DNA of 7,049 nt from Microbacteriaceae bacterium (lineage in GTDB: Bacteria > Actinomycetota > Actinomycetes > Actinomycetales > Microbacteriaceae), in the NCBI GenBank assembly GCA_011620705.1, contig WOYR01000150.1:1-7049 (forward strand). The letters are read 5' to 3'. Both the position numbers and the translations under genes were made by a program. Below the pieces are notes generated by a model, which worked only from the letters and a program-made list of their open reading frames with translations, made no database searches and was not told where the DNA came from. Shown in pieces: positions 1 through 6,142 of this stretch; position 1 is the first letter of the stretch, and every line of letters starts with the position of its first letter.

Positions 1-105
1 CAGTTCGCCGGCTACCTGCAGCACGACAACAAGGAGGAGACCCTCCGCGTCTACGGCGAGACCGTCATCCCCGCCATGTCGGAGCACCCGGCGGCGAAGA
101 GCTAG
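1..105 (+). CDS. C-terminal end of a probable LLM-class flavin/F420-dependent oxidoreductase (partial)
   Basis: Frame 1 is open from the first base to a TAG at 103-105 and encodes the last 34 residues of a protein that begins outside the window. The fragment starts QFAGYLQHDNKEETLRVYGE and continues to a short Ala/Lys/Ser tail. A stretch of the type QF-x-YL-x-H-D-x-K-x-x-x-x-x-YG-x-x-VIPA resembles, from memory, the C-terminus of luciferase-like monooxygenases of the TIGR03842 kind. Those are often encoded beside dihydropyrimidinase, NMT1/THI5-type ABC transporters and class III aminotransferases, which fits the genes that follow. The next gene starts 17 nt downstream, so this is probably the upstream member of the same operon. 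No catalytic residues lie in the fragment, so the family call rests on a short tail and on context. Confidence 0.55.
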   Translation, partial: QFAGYLQHDNKEETLRVYGETVIPAMSEHPAAKS

Positions 106-122
106 CCGATGAGACGACGGCG

Positions 123-992
123 ATGAAGCGCTTGCGCGGGGCCATGCTCGGCATCGCCGGCATCGTGCTGCTCGGGGTGCTCTGGGAGGCCTACAAGGCG
201 CTCGCCCCGGCGAACGGCGTCGCGATCAACGGGCTGACCGTGCTGCCGCGCACCAGCGATGCCGCCATGCCGCACCTGTCGACGATGCTCCAGCGCGCGC
301 TCGATCCTGTCAGCTCGGTGCCCGGCTCCGCGCCGCTGTGGGCGGCCGTGCTGCAGGCCAGCGCCTTCACGCTGAGCGTGGCCGCCGTCGGCTGGCTGGT
401 TGGCGTGATCGTCGGACTGGTGATCGCGACCATCATGCAGCGCTTCCGCACGGCGGAGTCCGCGTTGCTGCCATGGGTCGTGCTGAGCCAGACCGTGCCA
501 CTGATCGCCCTGGCCCCGCTCGTGAAGCGATGGGGAACGTTCGTGCACCTCGGCGCCTTCGACTGGCAGGACTGGATGTCGGTGGCCCTGATCGCGAGCT
601 ACCTCGCCTTCTTCCCGGTGTCGATCGGGGCCCTGCGCGGCTTCTCGTCGCCCGAGCGCGCCCACCTGGACCTGATGCGCGCATACGGGGTGGGATGGTG
701 GCGCACGCACCTGCGGCTGCGGGTGCCGGCGAGCGTTCCATACCTGGTGCCGGCGCTCCGCCTGGCCGCGGCGAACGCCGTGATCGGCACGGTCGTCGCG
801 GAGGTGTCGATCGGCTTGAGCGGCGGAGTCGGACGCATGATCATCGACTTCGCCCAGACCGGGTCCAGCGATCCGGCCAAGCAGTGGGCGCCGATCTTCG
901 GGGCCGTGATCGTCGGGCTCGTGGCCGCCGGCGCGGTCGTGCTGATCGGCCTGGCGCTGGGCAAGTACCGCAGGAATGAGGTCCCGGCATGA
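123..992 (+). CDS. ABC transporter permease (first of two), NMT1/THI5-type importer
   Basis: This 289-residue integral membrane protein belongs to the binding-protein-dependent permease family (BPD_transp_1, SsuC/TauC/ThiX-like). Hydrophobic segments lie near residues 8-26, 78-103, 115-135, 152-172, 207-232 and 256-280, giving about six membrane spans. The cytoplasmic EAA-type loop that docks on the ATPase is at about 180-208, with the core MRAYGVGWW and the closing P-x-S-V-P. The 50-residue stretch between spans 1 and 2 and the WGTFVHLGAFDWQDW segment at 137-151 make the protein longer than the second permease. The two probably form a heterodimeric channel. ATG 123 is the first in-frame start after the upstream stop; no strong Shine-Dalgarno sequence precedes it, so translation may be coupled to the upstream gene. 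Its stop overlaps the ATPase start in an ATGA (989-992). The transported compound cannot be read from the sequence. Confidence 0.92.
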   Translation: MKRLRGAMLGIAGIVLLGVLWEAYKALAPANGVAINGLTVLPRTSDAAMPHLSTMLQRALDPVSSVPGSAPLWAAVLQASAFTLSVAAVGWLVGVIVGLVIATIMQRFRTAESALLPWVVLSQTVPLIALAPLVKRWGTFVHLGAFDWQDWMSVALIASYLAFFPVSIGALRGFSSPERAHLDLMRAYGVGWWRTHLRLRVPASVPYLVPALRLAAANAVIGTVVAEVSIGLSGGVGRMIIDFAQTGSSDPAKQWAPIFGAVIVGLVAAGAVVLIGLALGKYRRNEVPA

Positions 993-1831
993 GCGCGAAC
1001 GCTTCCGCCGCCCCGCGCCCCTCCACCGAGCCCGCCGTCGAGATCGTCGGCGTCGGCAAGGTCTTCCCGGGGCGCAGAGGCGCGGGCGTGACCGCCTTGG
1101 AGGACGTCAGCCTGCAGATCGAGGCGGGCGAGTTCGTCTCGCTGATCGGCCCGAGCGGCTGCGGCAAGTCGACGATGCTGCGGCTCATCGCCGACCTCGA
1201 CGCTCCGAGTTCGGGAACGGTCAACGTGTTCGGCAAGCCGGCCCGGCAGGCGCGCCTCGACCAGGACTACGGCATCGCCTTCCAGCAGGCGGGCCTGCTG
1301 CCGTGGCGGACGGTGCGCGAGAACATCGAGCTGCCGCTCCAGCTGCACGGCGCCGGGCGGGCCGCCCGCAGGGCGCGGGCGGACGAGCTGATCGAACTGG
1401 TCGGGCTCGGGGACTTCGGCGACAAGCATCCGGACCAGCTGTCCGGAGGGATGCAGCAGCGGGTCGCCATCGCCCGCTCGCTGGTGGAGAGCCCCCGCCT
1501 GCTGCTCATGGACGAGCCCTTCGGCGCCCTCGACGAGATGACGCGCGAGCGGATGCAGACCGAGCTCGCGCGGCTCCGCGCCGAGACCGGGGCCGCCGTG
1601 GTGTTCGTGACCCATTCGATCCCCGAGGCGGTGTACCTGTCGGACCGCGTTGTCGTCATGTCGCCGCGGCCCGGCCGGATCGTGCGGCTGCTGGACATGC
1701 GGCTCGGCTCCGCGCAGGAGCGCACCGATGCCCTGCGCGAGGACGAGCACTTCTTCGAGCGGGTCAGCGCGGTGCGCGAGGCGCTCCACGGCGACGCCGT
1801 CGCCTCCGTGCAGGGGAAGGAGGCCAGATGA
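989..1831 (+). CDS. ABC transporter ATP-binding protein (SsuB/TauB/ThiZ-like)
   Basis: This 280-residue cytoplasmic ATPase powers the importer and carries all the expected motifs. They are Walker A GPSGCGKST at 54-62, Q-loop FQQ at 98-100, signature LSGGMQQR at 151-158, Walker B LLLMDEP at 171-177 followed by the D-loop GALDE, and the H-loop histidine at 209 in VTHS. The segment AGLLPWRTVRENI after the Q-loop is typical of the nitrate/sulfonate/taurine/pyrimidine ATPase subgroup. The 14-residue N-terminal tail rich in Ala/Ser/Pro is probably unstructured. The start overlaps the upstream permease stop (ATGA at 989-992). The 3' end overlaps the second permease start (ATGA at 1828-1831) and carries that gene's ribosome binding site. 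Expression is therefore very likely translationally coupled. The family is clear; the substrate is inferred only from the binding protein. Confidence 0.96.
   Translation: MSANASAAPRPSTEPAVEIVGVGKVFPGRRGAGVTALEDVSLQIEAGEFVSLIGPSGCGKSTMLRLIADLDAPSSGTVNVFGKPARQARLDQDYGIAFQQAGLLPWRTVRENIELPLQLHGAGRAARRARADELIELVGLGDFGDKHPDQLSGGMQQRVAIARSLVESPRLLLMDEPFGALDEMTRERMQTELARLRAETGAAVVFVTHSIPEAVYLSDRVVVMSPRPGRIVRLLDMRLGSAQERTDALREDEHFFERVSAVREALHGDAVASVQGKEAR
1816..1823 (+). promoter_or_regulatory. Ribosome binding site for the second permease
   Basis: GAAGGAGG ends 4 nt before ATG 1828. It lies inside the last codons of the ATPase gene. It decides the permease start: the open frame runs back to 976, but the part before 1828 is only an out-of-frame reading of the ATPase gene. 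Confidence 0.8.
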
Positions 1832-2601
1832 GTGCCGCCGCCTCCCGCCCGTGGGTGCGGATCCTGGCCCCGATCGTCCTGGGACTGCTCGTGCTCGCCC
1901 TCTGGCAGGGCGCGGTCGTCGCGCTCAAGATCCAGCCATTCGTCCTCCCCGGCCCGATCGCGATCGGGACCCAATTCGGGCTGCGGGCCCCGTTCGTGCT
2001 GAACGCCGCGCTGATCACCGCGCTCAACGCGCTGATCGGCCTGGTCATCGGAACCGTCGGGGCGGCGATCGCCGCCGCCGTCGCGGCCTCGTTGCGCGTG
2101 CTCGACGAGCTGAGCGCGCCGATCGTGACCGCGGCATCCGTCATCCCGATCGTGTCGCTCGCGCCGGCGCTGTACACGATGTTCGGCGCCGATGCGCAGA
2201 CCGCCCGGGTGCTGATCGCCGCGCTCGCGGCGTTCGTCCCGGTGTACTTCAACACCCTGCGCGGACTGCGGATGGCGGCGCCGATCCACCGCGATCTGAT
2301 GCGCAGCTACGCGGCGAGCAGCGGTCAGGCGCTGCGCGCCGTCACGCTGCCGGGCGCCGTCCCCTACTTCTTCACCGGGGTGAGGATCGCGTCGTCGCTC
2401 GCGGTCATCAGCGCCCTCATCGCCGAGGACTTCGGCGGCCCCATCAAAGGCCTCGGCACCGCGATCACCACCGCGGTCTCGTCGAGCAACTACCCCCTCG
2501 CCTGGGCATTCGTCCTGGGCGCGATCATCACCGGTCTCGTCTTCTACGGCGCGACCCTCGTCCTGGAGACCGCTGCAACGTGGCATCGCGTATCCGCCTG
2601 A
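1828..2601 (+). CDS. ABC transporter permease (second of two), NMT1/THI5-type importer
   Basis: This 257-residue BPD_transp_1-family membrane protein is the partner of the permease at 123-992. Hydrophobic spans lie near residues 11-33, 58-87, 97-119, 126-145, 178-200 and 225-248. The EAA-type coupling loop is at about 156-180 (DLMRSYAASSGQALR followed by LPGAVPYFF). P-x-V-S-L-A-P-A-L at 107-115 and FNTLRGLR at 141-148 are typical of the SsuC/TauC/ThiX group. The same frame is open back to 976, which would give a spurious 541-residue protein. The true start is ATG 1828, because it has a strong Shine-Dalgarno sequence 4 nt upstream, overlaps the ATPase stop as ATGA, and begins a normal-length permease. 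A hairpin starts 4 nt after its stop, before the binding-protein gene. Confidence 0.93.
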   Translation: MSAAASRPWVRILAPIVLGLLVLALWQGAVVALKIQPFVLPGPIAIGTQFGLRAPFVLNAALITALNALIGLVIGTVGAAIAAAVAASLRVLDELSAPIVTAASVIPIVSLAPALYTMFGADAQTARVLIAALAAFVPVYFNTLRGLRMAAPIHRDLMRSYAASSGQALRAVTLPGAVPYFFTGVRIASSLAVISALIAEDFGGPIKGLGTAITTAVSSSNYPLAWAFVLGAIITGLVFYGATLVLETAATWHRVSA

Positions 2602-2605
2602 ACGT

Positions 2606-2627
2606 GCCTCGCACATCCCCGCGAGGC
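2606..2627 (+). promoter_or_regulatory. Intercistronic hairpin between permease and binding-protein genes
   Basis: GCCTCGC (2606-2612) pairs perfectly with GCGAGGC (2621-2627) around an 8-nt loop. It starts just after the permease stop and ends 38 nt before the binding-protein ATG. There is no T-tract, so it is more likely an mRNA-stability or processing element, or a weak attenuator, than a full terminator. Binding proteins are usually needed in excess over their membrane partners, and a hairpin here could protect a shorter, abundant mRNA. That role is inference. Confidence 0.45.
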
Positions 2628-2650
2628 CCGGTCACCCCAGAGAGCACCAC

Positions 2651-2658
2651 GAAGGAGG
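2651..2658 (+). promoter_or_regulatory. Ribosome binding site for the solute-binding lipoprotein
   Basis: GAAGGAGG lies 7 nt before ATG 2666, an ideal Shine-Dalgarno sequence and spacing. It favours ATG 2666 over the in-frame ATG at 2684, which would shorten the basic n-region of the signal peptide. Confidence 0.85.
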
Positions 2659-2665
2659 AAGCACC

Positions 2666-3820
2666 ATGAACCACAGCACACGGATGAAGCTGAGCATCGG
2701 CGCGGTCGGCATCGCCGCCGCGCTCGTGCTCAGCGGCTGCGCAAGCGGCGGCAGCACCGGCGATTCCACCGCCAGTTCCAGCGGCGAGCTCACCCCCATC
2801 ACCCTGCAGCTGCAGTGGGTCGCGCAGGCCCAGTTCGCCGGCTACTACGCGGCGGTCGCGCAGGGGTACTACAAGAAGGAAGGCCTGAACGTCACGATCA
2901 AGGAGGCGGGAACCACGACCGTCCCGATCGACGTGCTGGCTGCGGGCGACGCCGACTACGCGATCTCGTGGGTCCCGAAGGTGCTCGGTTCGATCGAGCA
3001 GGGCACCAAGGTGACCGACGTCGCCCAGATCTTCGAGCGCAGCGGCACCACGCAGATCTCCTTCAAGGACAAGGGCATCACCTCGGCCGCCGACCTCAAG
3101 GGCAAGAAGGTGGGCAGCTGGGGCTACGGCAACCAGTGGGAGCTGTTCGCCGGCATGCAGAAGGCCGGCATCGACACGACCAGCCAGATCTCGCTCGTGC
3201 AGCAGGCCTTCGACATGAACGGCTTCCTGGCGGGCGACATCGACGCGGCGCAGGCGATGACCTACAACGAGTACGCGCAGGTGCTGGAGACGGTGAACCC
3301 GGCGACGGGCAAGCTGTACCAGCCGAGCGAGCTCAACGTCATCAACTGGAACGACGAGGGCACGGCGATGCTCCAGGATGCCATCTGGGCCGACGCCGAC
3401 AAGCTCGCGAACGACAAGACGTACGCATCGAACACCGTGAAGTTCATCAAGGCGTCGATCGAGGGCTGGGTCTACGCGCGCGACCACCCGCAGGAGGCCG
3501 CCGACATCGTGCTGAAGGCCGGTCCGACCCTGGGCGCGAGCCACCAGCTGTGGCAGACGAACGAAGTCAACAAGCTGATCTGGCCTTCGACGGGCGGGAT
3601 CGGCGCCATCCAGAAGAAGGCGTGGGACCAGACGGTCAAGATCGCGCTGGGAACGAAGGATGACACCGGCTCCACCATCATCACCACCGCACCCCCGGCG
3701 ACGGCGTACTCCAACAAGTACGTCGACCAGGCGCTCAAAGAGCTGAAGGCAGAAGGGGTGGATGTCCTGGGCAAGGACTTCACGCCGCTGACCGTCGCCC
3801 TGAAGGAGGGCGGCAAGTAG
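2666..3820 (+). CDS. ABC transporter solute-binding lipoprotein, NMT1/THI5-like
   Basis: This 384-residue extracytoplasmic binding protein is the specificity subunit of the importer. A lipoprotein signal peptide is clear: Lys8 in a short basic start, a hydrophobic core at 9-22, and the lipobox LSGC with lipidated Cys25, followed by a Ser/Gly/Thr linker to about 42. The NMT1/THI5-like domain starts at about 45 with LQLQWVAQAQFAGYYAA (47-63), then AQGYYKKEGLNV, the pattern of proteins that bind pyrimidine-like ligands (ThiY and relatives). Later landmarks are DLKGKKVGSWGYG (143-155) and AQAMTYNEYAQVL (195-207). The length is slightly above ThiY-type proteins. It follows the two permeases and ATPase at a 64-nt gap with its own strong ribosome binding site, and ends 15 nt before a very stable hairpin. 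The ligand may be a pyrimidine, hydantoin or related heterocycle; this is inference from family and neighbours. Confidence 0.93.
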   Translation: MNHSTRMKLSIGAVGIAAALVLSGCASGGSTGDSTASSSGELTPITLQLQWVAQAQFAGYYAAVAQGYYKKEGLNVTIKEAGTTTVPIDVLAAGDADYAISWVPKVLGSIEQGTKVTDVAQIFERSGTTQISFKDKGITSAADLKGKKVGSWGYGNQWELFAGMQKAGIDTTSQISLVQQAFDMNGFLAGDIDAAQAMTYNEYAQVLETVNPATGKLYQPSELNVINWNDEGTAMLQDAIWADADKLANDKTYASNTVKFIKASIEGWVYARDHPQEAADIVLKAGPTLGASHQLWQTNEVNKLIWPSTGGIGAIQKKAWDQTVKIALGTKDDTGSTIITTAPPATAYSNKYVDQALKELKAEGVDVLGKDFTPLTVALKEGGK

Positions 3821-3835
3821 CCCGCACTACCCCCG

Positions 3836-3870
3836 GGCGGGCGCGGGGACCGATGGCCCCCGCGCCCGCC
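3836..3870 (+). terminator. Strong GC hairpin, terminator or attenuator after the binding-protein gene
   Basis: GGCGGGCGCGGGG (3836-3848) pairs with CCCCGCGCCCGCC (3858-3870), a perfect 13-bp stem with a 9-nt loop. Only two T residues follow, so it is not a classical U-tract terminator, though actinobacterial terminators often lack U-tracts. The aminotransferase ATG is only 23 nt downstream, too close for a separate promoter after the hairpin. The likely effect is partial termination or protection of the binding-protein mRNA 3' end, with the aminotransferase made by read-through. Confidence 0.6.
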
Positions 3871-3893
3871 TTCCACCTGAACGAGAGAGAATC

Positions 3894-5234
3894 ATGAGCG
3901 AACCCACCACCGGCGCCGACCTCGGCGCGCGGACCCTCGAACTCGATCGTGCCCACGTCTTCCACTCCTGGTCGGCGCAGGGCGCGCTCCACCCCTTCGT
4001 GATCGCGGGTGCCCTTGGCTGCGAGGTCTGGGACTTCGACGGGAACCGCTACCTCGACTTCTCCAGCCAGCTCGTCAACACCAATATCGGGCACGGGCAT
4101 CCGAAGGTGGTGGCGGCGATCCAGGAGCAGGCCGCGATCCTGCCCACCGTGGCACCGGCGCACGCCAACCTGACCCGCGGCGAAGCGGCGAAGCGGATCC
4201 TGGCCAAAGCGGGCGCCCCGTTCCACAAGGTCTTCTTCACCAACGGCGGGGCGGACGCCAACGAGAACGCCATGCGCCTGGCCCGCCTGGTGACGGGCCG
4301 CGACAAGGTCCTGAGCCAGTACCGCAGCTACCACGGCAACACGGGAGCTGCGATCGTCGCCACCGGCGACTGGCGGCGCGTGCCGAACGAGTTCGCACGC
4401 GGTCACGTGCACTTCTTCGGGCCGTTCGCCTACCGCTCCGAGTTCTGGTCGACCACCCAGGAGGAGGAGTCGGAGCGCGCGCTGCACAGCCTGGAGCGCA
4501 TCATCCAGGCCGAAGGCCCGAACTCGATCGCGGCGCTGATCGTCGAGGGCGTGCCCGGAACGGCCGGCGTGCTCGTCCCGCCGCCCGGCTACTTCGCTGG
4601 CCTGCGCGCGCTCGCCGACCAGTACGGCTTCAAGCTCATCGTCGACGAGGTGATGTCGGGATTCGGCCGCACAGGCGACTGGTTCGCCTGGCAGAACGAG
4701 ACCATCAACCCCGAGCACGTCGTGCCCGACCTGATCACCTTCGCCAAGGGCGTCAACTCGGGCTACGTGCCCGCGGGCGGAGTCATCATCTCGGAGGCGA
4801 TCGCGAGCGAGTTCGACGACCAGGTGTTCCCCGGCGGGCTCACCTACAGCGGGCACCCGCTGGCGATGGCGTCGATCGTCGCGTCCATCGACGCGATGGA
4901 GGAGGAGGGCATCGTCGCCAACGCCGCCACGATCGGTCGCGAGGTGCTCGGCCCGGGGCTGCTCGAACTGGCGTCGCGGCATCCGATGATCGGAGAGGTG
5001 CGGGGGCTGGGGGTGTTCTGGGCGCTCGACCTGGTTCAGGATGCCGCCACCCGCGAGCCGGTTGAGCCGGCGACCGTCGGCCTGCTCAGTTCGGAACTGC
5101 TGAAGCGCGGCCTGCTGCCCTTCACCTCCGACAACCGGATCCATGTGGTGCCGCCGTGCACGGTCACCGCCGAGCAGGTGACGCGCGCGCTGGCCATCTA
5201 CGACGAGGCCTTCACGGTCGTCGAGGCGATCTGA
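3894..5234 (+). CDS. Class III PLP-dependent aminotransferase (probable omega-amino acid transaminase)
   Basis: This 446-residue fold-type I PLP enzyme matches the normal size of the class III family (beta-alanine, GABA, taurine and ornithine transaminases). Visible landmarks are the N-terminal HVFHSWSAQ at 21-29, WDFDGNRYLDF at 46-56, NIGHGHPKV at 64-72, the phosphate-binding loop TNGGADANENAMRLAR at 116-131, and YHG at 146-148. They continue with IVDEVMSGFGRTG at 249-261, where Asp251 should contact the pyridine nitrogen, and FAKGVNSGY at 283-291, where Lys285 should form the Schiff base. TYSGHP at 317-322 follows. All key residues are present. The gene follows the importer operon; with a pyrimidine-type binding protein, transamination of beta-alanine (or a branched analogue) to a semialdehyde is the most likely role, but that is inference. 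The Shine-Dalgarno sequence is weak (GAGAGAGA at 3883-3890), and a strong hairpin precedes it. Family certain, substrate uncertain. Confidence 0.93.
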   Translation: MSEPTTGADLGARTLELDRAHVFHSWSAQGALHPFVIAGALGCEVWDFDGNRYLDFSSQLVNTNIGHGHPKVVAAIQEQAAILPTVAPAHANLTRGEAAKRILAKAGAPFHKVFFTNGGADANENAMRLARLVTGRDKVLSQYRSYHGNTGAAIVATGDWRRVPNEFARGHVHFFGPFAYRSEFWSTTQEEESERALHSLERIIQAEGPNSIAALIVEGVPGTAGVLVPPPGYFAGLRALADQYGFKLIVDEVMSGFGRTGDWFAWQNETINPEHVVPDLITFAKGVNSGYVPAGGVIISEAIASEFDDQVFPGGLTYSGHPLAMASIVASIDAMEEEGIVANAATIGREVLGPGLLELASRHPMIGEVRGLGVFWALDLVQDAATREPVEPATVGLLSSELLKRGLLPFTSDNRIHVVPPCTVTAEQVTRALAIYDEAFTVVEAI

Positions 5235-5245
5235 ACCACTCCCAG

Positions 5246-5315
5246 CTCCGCGAAAGTACGGACTTCTCCGTACTCTCGACGCCGAAAGCTCGGACAAGCC
5301 CGTACTTTCGCGGAG
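5246..5315. repeat. Tandem palindromes forming one long inverted repeat
   Basis: The outer arms are a perfect 16-bp inverted repeat: CTCCGCGAAAGTACGG at 5246-5261 against its complement at 5300-5315. Inside are two 28-bp units, 5251-5278 and 5283-5310, separated by 4 nt and identical at 21 of 28 positions. Each unit is itself an imperfect palindrome around the half-site CGAAAGTACGG. The half-site therefore occurs four times in alternating orientation: exact at 5251 (+) and 5310 (-), one mismatch at 5278 (-), two mismatches at 5283 (+). The element starts 12 nt after the aminotransferase stop. It could be a transcription terminator for the catabolic operon, a REP/BIME-like dispersed repeat, or an operator for a dimeric regulator near the next promoter. 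There is no U-tract. Confidence 0.85.
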
Positions 5316-5347
5316 AGGGACGGGGAGCGCGCCTCGGGCCGAGCGAC

Positions 5348-5353
5348 TAAACT
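5348..5353 (+). promoter_or_regulatory. Probable -10 box (TAAACT) of a leaderless promoter
   Basis: TAAACT fits the actinobacterial TAnnnT -10 consensus and ends 8 nt before GTG 5362, the spacing expected if transcription starts at the first base of the start codon. No Shine-Dalgarno sequence lies between (the spacer is CT followed by a C-run), which agrees with leaderless translation. No clear -35 is seen. It would drive the DUF177-rpmF-rnc-mutM block independently of the upstream operon. Confidence 0.65.
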
Positions 5354-5361
5354 CTCCCCCC

Positions 5362-5892
5362 GTGCCCGCTCACACCTCCCCCTTCGATCTCCCCGTCTAC
5401 GACCTCGTGCACCGGCCGGGGGAGATGCGCGAGCGCAGCATCGAGTTCGACGCTCCGGAGCGTCTCGGCGAGGGTGTGGCCTACGTGAAGCAGGGCGAGC
5501 CGATCGTGCTCGACGTGCGCCTGGAGGGGCTGCACGACGGCATCCTGGTCACCGCCGAGGCCACGACGACCGCGGTGGGCGAGTGCGTGCGCTGCCTCGA
5601 CCCGGTGTCGTTGCCGGTCGAGGTCGAAATCCAGGAGCTTTTCGCGTATTCTCCTGATGAAGCCTTCGACTTCGCGGTTCACGATGACTACGTAGATCTT
5701 GAACCCGTCGTGCGGGATGCGGTGGTGCTGTCGCTGCCGTTCCAGCCGGTCTGCCGGCCGGATTGCCCTGGTCTCGATCCGGAAACGGGTCTGAAACTCG
5801 CGGACGATCCGGATCGGAAGCCGCGTGAGGTGCTCGACCCCCGGTGGGCGGCACTGCAGGGCTTCACACCAGACCAGCAGCCGGACGCCTGA
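5362..5892 (+). CDS. DUF177 / YceD-family protein
   Basis: This 176-residue protein of the DUF177 family is the usual companion of ribosomal protein L32. Two cysteine pairs are visible: GECVRCLDPV with Cys75 and Cys78, and VCRPDCPGLDPETG with Cys131 and Cys135. They form the conserved C-x2-C and C-x3-C core and could bind a metal, though this is not proven. Between them is an acidic stretch (about 98-114) and the motif DLEPVVRDAVVLSLP (112-126). The E. coli relative YceD has been linked to 23S rRNA accumulation; the biochemical role is not settled. The start is GTG 5362: it sits 8 nt after a TAAACT box and lacks a ribosome binding site, so it is probably a leaderless mRNA. rpmF follows after 36 nt and is very likely co-transcribed. 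Confidence 0.93.
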   Translation: MPAHTSPFDLPVYDLVHRPGEMRERSIEFDAPERLGEGVAYVKQGEPIVLDVRLEGLHDGILVTAEATTTAVGECVRCLDPVSLPVEVEIQELFAYSPDEAFDFAVHDDYVDLEPVVRDAVVLSLPFQPVCRPDCPGLDPETGLKLADDPDRKPREVLDPRWAALQGFTPDQQPDA

Positions 5893-5928
5893 GCGCGCCG
5901 GACGTTCACAGCAGGAGAAGAGACAGTC

Positions 5929-6132
5929 ATGGCCGTTCCCAAGCGCAAGCAGTCGCGCAGCAACACGCATGCCCGCCGCTCGCAGTGGAAGGCGACGCCG
6001 GTGCAGCTCGTCAAGTCCATCGAGAACGGCAAGACCGTCTACAGCCTCCCGCACCGCGCCAAGGTGGTCGAGGACTCGGCCGGTACGCCCCTGTACCTGG
6101 AGTACAAGGGCCGCAGGGTCGCGGACGCCTAA
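5929..6132 (+). CDS. rpmF: 50S ribosomal protein L32 (bL32)
   Basis: This 67-residue basic protein begins MAVPKRKQSRSNTHARRSQW, the invariant N-terminal signature of bL32. It continues with KATPVQLVKSIENGK and SLPHRAKVVEDS. No cysteine is present, so it is the zinc-free (C-minus) form. The C-terminal extension YLEYKGRRVADA makes it longer than the 57-residue mycobacterial protein and, from memory, resembles Microbacteriaceae L32. A Shine-Dalgarno sequence AGGAG (5913-5917) lies 11 nt upstream of ATG 5929. The gene sits between DUF177 and rnc, the common bacterial order. Its TAA stop overlaps an AAGG tetramer (6131-6134) that may serve as the ribosome binding site of the next gene. Confidence 0.98.
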   Translation: MAVPKRKQSRSNTHARRSQWKATPVQLVKSIENGKTVYSLPHRAKVVEDSAGTPLYLEYKGRRVADA

Positions 6133-6142
6133 GGCGCCGACC

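Noticed and set aside
976..1827. N-terminal extension of the second permease (541-residue open frame from 976 to 2601)
   Set aside because: The first 284 residues are Arg/Ala-rich low-complexity sequence and merely read the ATPase gene out of frame. The real permease starts at ATG 1828 with a strong ribosome binding site.
599..2616. Long minus-strand frames (599-1789 and 1267-2616) over the ABC genes
   Set aside because: Low-complexity antisense readings caused by G/C-rich third positions; the plus strand encodes complete ABC motifs there.
2602..2665. TPP or other riboswitch before the binding-protein gene
   Set aside because: The 64-nt gap is too short for a known TPP aptamer and shows only one simple stem; no thiamine genes are present.
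3780..5297. 505-residue open frame on the minus strand over the aminotransferase
   Set aside because: It is a high-GC antisense shadow: Arg/Gly/Val/His-rich, no recognisable motif, fully opposite a gene with intact catalytic motifs.
5235..5361. CRISPR-like repeat or mobile-element terminal repeats in the intergenic palindrome
   Set aside because: There are only two degenerate units with a 4-nt gap, no spacers, no transposase gene and no visible target-site duplication.
5825..6142. Longer RNase III starting at GTG 5825 or ATG 5969
   Set aside because: Both would add an Arg/Ser-rich extension that is an out-of-frame reading of DUF177 and rpmF. RNase III proteins of this group have no such domain.
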